From: Torreya grandis | Lineage: Eukaryota; Streptophyta; Pinopsida; Cupressales; Taxaceae | Direction: 5' to 3' | Assembly (NCBI GenBank): GCA_037957365.1 | Contig: JARHVA010006304.1 | Coordinates: forward strand, 522,501 to 586,500 | Length of the DNA: 64,000 nt | Shown here: piece by piece, positions 59,421 to 64,000 of the stretch | Numbering within the stretch: position 1 is the first letter of the stretch | Layout: each line of letters starts with the position of its first letter | Notes under the pieces: model-generated | Told to the model about the DNA's origin: nothing | Database searches by the model: none | The model's input: only the letters and a program-made list of their open reading frames with translations | Translations under genes and position numbers: made by a program

Positions 59421-61560
59421 TAGAAATGTATTGGTATATGAAATTAGGGTCTAACTCCATGGGGAATAGATGATAAAGGAGGGTCGATGTGGAGATAAAC
59501 TAAGGATTGGATAGGGTCTTTTGAATAAAATAGGTTATAAGGACTGAGATAGTATGATAGATGAGGATGAGAATGAGTTATAATAATGGATTAAATATTA
59601 AGATAAAATTTTAGATCGATAATACAATCGTTGATAATGACCTATCAACAATGCCTAGTTTTCAAGATAGTAAAATGAATTGGGGATTTGATGCGTGCCT
59701 AGATTCACACTATCAAGAGGACAATATGATGGGTGATAGTTATGAATAGGAAAGATGATTAGACTAGATATGATTATATTTATGTTTGGTGGGTTTTTTA
59801 GATTAAGACCAATAAAGTGATGAGACGCTAGCAAAATATTGACTAGGTGTGAGATATGACCAAATGATTAGGATGATAGGATGATGTAAAAATATAATAG
59901 GAGGAATAGCTCAAATTTTGGACCAATTTTCTTAAGATGGGATATGATAATGTGATCAAGGTGATAGGATGATGGTGCAAGGACAAGTATAGATAGGTAA
60001 TGATGAAATGATAAGGGATAATGATGGGGATGGTTTAGACATGGATGTGACCTAAATATCCACCTCAAGGGTGATGAAGGCAAGGTCAAGTTAAATGGTT
60101 ATTGATAGAGTAGACTTAGGATAAGATGTGGGTGATGATATATGATGTGATTGGGATATGTAAGTGATGGGAGGATGATTAGGATGGGTGGGTCTAGTAA
60201 TAGGATGTGACTATAAGGATATACAAGAGAACAAAGATTTATACAAGAGGATAAGTATATATAAGATGATGATTAGGATACGCAATTGATGGGGTGATGA
60301 TCAATGATGGGTGGATATGAATAAACTAGGATTGAATGAAGACATATGGTAATGGGAGATAGTATAAAAGGCAATATATATAAGTGGATGATGATAAGGA
60401 TGTACCAGAAGATAGTGAGACTGATATGTACAAAGGAAGATGATAGAATGATGGGGTAATGATATACAATATGGGTTATTCAAATAGACTTAGATAGGTG
60501 TGTATAGGTTTGGCTAAAGGCTAATTTGGATCACAAATAGTATGGGTTTAGCATAATACACACCAAATCAAGTAAGCCATAAACCTATGATTAGTAAACT
60601 GAAGGGAGTATAACTCAATGCCTACACCATCAAATGGCTTTGTAGGTGAGGTTGTATACTAGTGACCCATTATGGAATCAACCAAACCCTCTCAACCCTA
60701 TTTGCACATGATGGCTACTTAGGAGCTGATATTAACTCCTACGGTAGTATGCCTATTATGGTCAAAGGATCCTATTCTAGGTTTTCACAAGGCTTCTCTA
60801 GGTGCATCCCCTATATACATGAAGGTACAGTGGGGTCCAAGTACATATAGGATGTTGTCTAACTACCTTGTATCTTAGAGCTTAAATGCCCCTCACTCCA
60901 TATAACCCTTTATGGGGAATTCTACTTTGGCATCAAATGACAGCTCTCTTGATTTTTAGACTCCATCAAAACATGAAGTTTGGACTAGTGTGTGGTGGTG
61001 AAATCCACAGTCACTAGCCCTAATAAAAATAAGAAGGGAATGGGGTTTATAGGTGGTTTTTGATCCCCTGATAATTGTTACAGGGATTCAAGGGGGAGAT
61101 CATACACTGATCATAACCCTCAAGATATAAATAGGCATCCAAAAATAAGATTAATTTAACCAATTAAGATTAAGATGTGTGATATTTTTATAAGAATATA
61201 CAATATGAAATAATTCAAATGAAGTTCTTAAAATGATTAATGATCAAAATGATTTTTAATATGCCAATAAGGGTCTTTGATAAGCATCTTGAAAGAAAGA
61301 ATTAATAGTTTGATTGGTACTTTTAAAGAGGTAACCTATAAGACAAATGATTAGTAGTTTTGATTAACAATCTTGAGGGGAAACCTTTAAGACAAAAGCG
61401 TTAGACTAAAATTTAACTTGGAAAATATGATGTTAGCAAGACAAAATAACCTCTAGACTTAACCCTATAAAAAACAAAATGTTATTCTAATAGGCCTTAA
61501 TAAAAATACCCTTAAAAATAATGATTTGGTTGTATAACTTCTTTAGGTAAGTAGGCCATG
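59421..61560 (-). mobile_element. Element F, region upstream of the zinc knuckle
   Basis: Expected position of the capsid part of gag, but decay is advanced. The stretch is dominated by GATGATAGG-like runs and no capsid motif could be read. It is listed as element F by position only. Confidence 0.4.
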
Positions 61561-61566
61561 ACGTAG

Positions 61567-61670
61567 GGGTCTGGGGGTGATATCCCCCATCAAGGTCAAG
61601 GGGTAATGCTTTTTTACGGGTCAAAGAGAAAATCCCCTTATAGGTTCTAGGGGCAGTGCCCCTAGCATGC
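61567..61670. repeat. GC-rich hairpin cluster in the leader of element F
   Basis: CTAGGGGCAGTGCCCCTAG at 61647-61665 is a near-perfect palindrome. GGGGGTGATATCCCCC just upstream (about 61575) is a second one. They stand out in AT-rich DNA. Confidence 0.7.
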
Positions 61671-61739
61671 TTCTTATCATGTTACAAGGGTTGAGTAGTG
61701 GAGACCCTGATGCCAAAGGAAATTTGGGCCTTGTAGGAG

Positions 61740-63110
61740 GCCTGAAATGACTCAAAAATCACTAAAAATGACTTTAAAAGACCAAATTGAAAGCAAAAAT
61801 GAGTGCAAAATCATAACTACATAATGAAAAGTCATAACTAGAGAGTACAAAATTGTAACTCCAAGGCAAAATCATAGATTGTGAGTTATGAATTTACAAT
61901 AGTTAGTTGACAATAACAACTATCCTATAAAACCATGATAATTAGACAAAAATGTGACTTAACTAGGCAAAATCACTATTTTATATAAATTGAGATTTGT
62001 GGTTTTTTTATAAAGTACAAAACCTTAAAATTTAACATTTGATTCAAAATAGATGATTAAGTAGGTCAAGACAAGTTGCTCAGGTACCCAAAATTGGTTA
62101 TTTACAGATGACTATGATAGGTTAGAAATTGGTTTATGATATATACAAAATTTTATAAACAAATCTATAAGATGTTTAAAATAGAAAAAAAATTGAACAA
62201 CATGAAATATAATAAGATTATTTGCTCTAAATCTACCCTTTAGAATTTCATAGATAACCTGTAGATAGAATAAGAGTCTAAAATGGCAAATTTTTATAGA
62301 AAGACAAAATCCCTAATCTTAAGACAAAATTGCTAATGCACAAGACAAAGTCATGACTCTCCAAATTTCATGATCTAAGGTTTTGTTGATGATGGGAAAA
62401 GGTTAAGGACTATGTTTGGTTTTGAATTTGGTTGATTCCTCCTACCTTTTCCCTTTCTTGTTGTCCCTACTAACAGATCACATAGCAAAAACTGACAGAG
62501 AAAGCTAGTGTGATTAGCTAAAATAAAAACCATCTAAATGAAAATGTAAGCATAAGAAGATGTTATATGCTGGACTAAGTAATAATGGGTCCCCTACAAA
62601 AATAGATAATGTTTATAAACTTTTAGGTTAGGAGATAAACGATCAAATATTAGTGATTTTATCAAAAATGACAAAACTACAACTCTCGTTGTAATACCAT
62701 AATTACTAGGGTGAAACCACAATTGTTGATGTTGTAATTTTTGATGACTTTATGCTCACATCAAAAGCCTACAAAACCATGAGACAATAGGACAAAAATG
62801 AAATTATCAGGGCAAAGTCATGACTTTCAAAGTCACGATTTTGCTTAAAGATAGGAACTTTCAAAACCTACGAACCATTAATGATTAGATAAAATTGCTA
62901 TTACATATGCAAAATCACAACTCTCTATGCAAAGTCATGATTCATGAGTTAAAGTATTACTAGAAGGCAAGAAACCTATCAAATTTAGAGTAAATGGTTA
63001 GTGGTCAAGTCAAATAGTTAGTGCAAAGTCATGAATTTTGGGATAAAACCATAACTACAAGGTCATGAATACCAATGCAAAGCCGCAACTTCCACTAGTG
63101 CATGCAAAAT
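61740..63110. repeat. Diffuse AAAATCATGACT-like motif array
   Basis: More than a dozen variants of (C/G)AAA(A/G)TCATGACT or CAAAATCACAACT at irregular 20-90 bp spacing, filling the leader of element F between gag and the PBS region. Confidence 0.65.
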
Positions 63111-63195
63111 GTCAATTTTTTTATATTTTTCATATCCAATTAGACCTGTAAGTTAGTAAAATCATGACTAATAAGAAAAATTGTTAAATTGGGAG

Positions 63196-63218
63196 TGATT
63201 CTCCCACCATGGTCTCCA
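63196..63218 (-). promoter_or_regulatory. Possible primer binding site of element F
   Basis: On the minus strand TTTTGGAGACCATGGTGGGA follows the LTR-like repeat. The CCnnGGTGGGA part resembles the PBS region of elements B and C. The resemblance is partial. Confidence 0.4.
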
Positions 63219-63227
63219 AAATTTAGT

Positions 63228-63332
63228 AGGAGTTTTGGGCACAATATGGATTTAACAATGAAAATTCAAACCCAAACATCAAACTACCTAGTTAAAGTCT
63301 AGATCCATTAGAACCAGATTACAAATGGATGA
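63228..63332 (-). repeat. Terminal direct repeat of element F, right copy (truncated)
   Basis: Matches 44970-45063, then stops at about 63332. In the minus orientation this would be the 3' end of the 5' LTR, the rest being lost or interrupted. Confidence 0.6.
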
Positions 63333-63773
63333 TGGTGGGTGTCATTATTATCCTTTCATTTAACCAACTGATGTTGGTGTCAATTCTTAGCAGGGTAGTG
63401 TCCAAGGCTATTTTTAATAAGGCACTTATTGGTATTAGGTTAATATTACTATTTTGGGAGGTTTTTGATGTTGTGTTAATTTATGTCTATTTCTAAATCC
63501 TAAACTAATGTTAAAAGGAAATGATCTTGCAAAAAATATAAAAAATCCAAATTGTACTTAATCAAAAAATCTAGAAACAATCACACTCTATTTCAAAATA
63601 AACTCACTCAAGCTAAGTTTCAAATCCAAATTTTCAAAATAAGAATAATCTCAAATCACATTTGCAGATTCAAAGTTGTAGGAATTTCAAAGAATAATTA
63701 AATGCTTATGTTGAATTGAAAGAAACACATTAATTATCCAATCTATCCTTCAGGTTATCAATCTTAATTCTAC

Positions 63774-63839
<66 letters not shown>

Positions 63840-64000
63840 AATCTTGAATAAAATAAACAAGAAATAGCTTTATAAATACCAAAATAAATCTCTTGTCTCT
63901 TTGGGGAATGGGCCTTTGCTCACCCTCAGATTCAAATTTGAATCAACTTAGCCTTAAGATGCCACTTCAACACATGAATTGAGAAATTAAACTATTTTAA
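63333..64000. other. AT-rich right end of the window
   Basis: No gene seen. Contains a (TA)n run and otherwise unassigned AT-rich DNA. Confidence 0.6.
63779..63838. repeat. (TA)n microsatellite, about 30 units
   Basis: Uninterrupted TA dinucleotides over about 60 bp. Confidence 0.97.

Noticed and set aside
1..64000. Possible CRISPR arrays, bacterial operons, tRNA or rRNA genes.
   Set aside because: No spacer-repeat periodicity, no bacterial gene organisation and no complete tRNA or rRNA sequence seen. PBS motifs resemble tRNA 3' ends but are only 12-19 bases long.

Overview
This looks like a stretch of plant nuclear heterochromatin from a large, repeat-rich genome. The evidence is tRNA-iMet-type primer binding sites, Ty3/gypsy elements of plant Tat-like and chromovirus-like type, a Ty1/copia element, and AT-rich filler with almost no single-copy coding sequence. 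A gymnosperm or another giant-genome vascular plant is plausible, but the species cannot be fixed from the sequence alone. I found no intact host gene. The only recognisable host-derived coding sequence is a broken copy of the spliceosomal Sm protein E (SmE) on the minus strand at 36700-36916.

The layout is a set of nested and abutting retroelements, lettered here in order of discussion. H (1-4200 plus its LTR from 4201, minus strand) is a decayed chromovirus-like gypsy element with gag, PR, RT, RNase H and IN. A (7167-24042, plus strand) is a decayed Tat-like gypsy element with about 2.8 kb LTRs. Its 5' LTR is split by a 4.4 kb insertion G (about 7715-12151). It has an extra RNase H domain upstream of RT, and its integrase is interrupted by an inversion. 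B (24191-33912) is a non-autonomous LTR element. Its downstream side ends in a forward LTR followed directly by an inverted LTR, and an ATAAT duplication brackets the whole composite.

The stretch 33918-40140 is old AT-rich DNA with tandem duplications, a pair of 297 bp direct repeats and the SmE pseudogene between them. E (40150-40488 and 44794-44965) is a gypsy integrase remnant split by D. D (40489-44793) is a copia element with 1.12 kb LTRs and TAGTG target-site duplications. F (about 44970 to about 63332, minus strand) is a Tat-like gag-bearing element. C (49603-58506) is inserted into F. C is a comparatively young, GC-richer gypsy derivative with 1.3 kb LTRs and CTAAT target-site duplications.

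The most interesting signals are these. (1) B has U3 ends at both outer termini. (2) The palindrome ACCGACGTCGGT, two inverted DRE/CRT-type cores overlapping a GACGTC bZIP core, is clustered in the LTRs of two unrelated elements (gypsy C and copia D). (3) The Gag-like protein of C carries three zinc-knuckle modules, and most of its pol has been deleted. (4) Element A has an RNase H-like domain placed before RT. (5) The SmE fragment sits between direct repeats. All percentages and boundaries were judged by eye.
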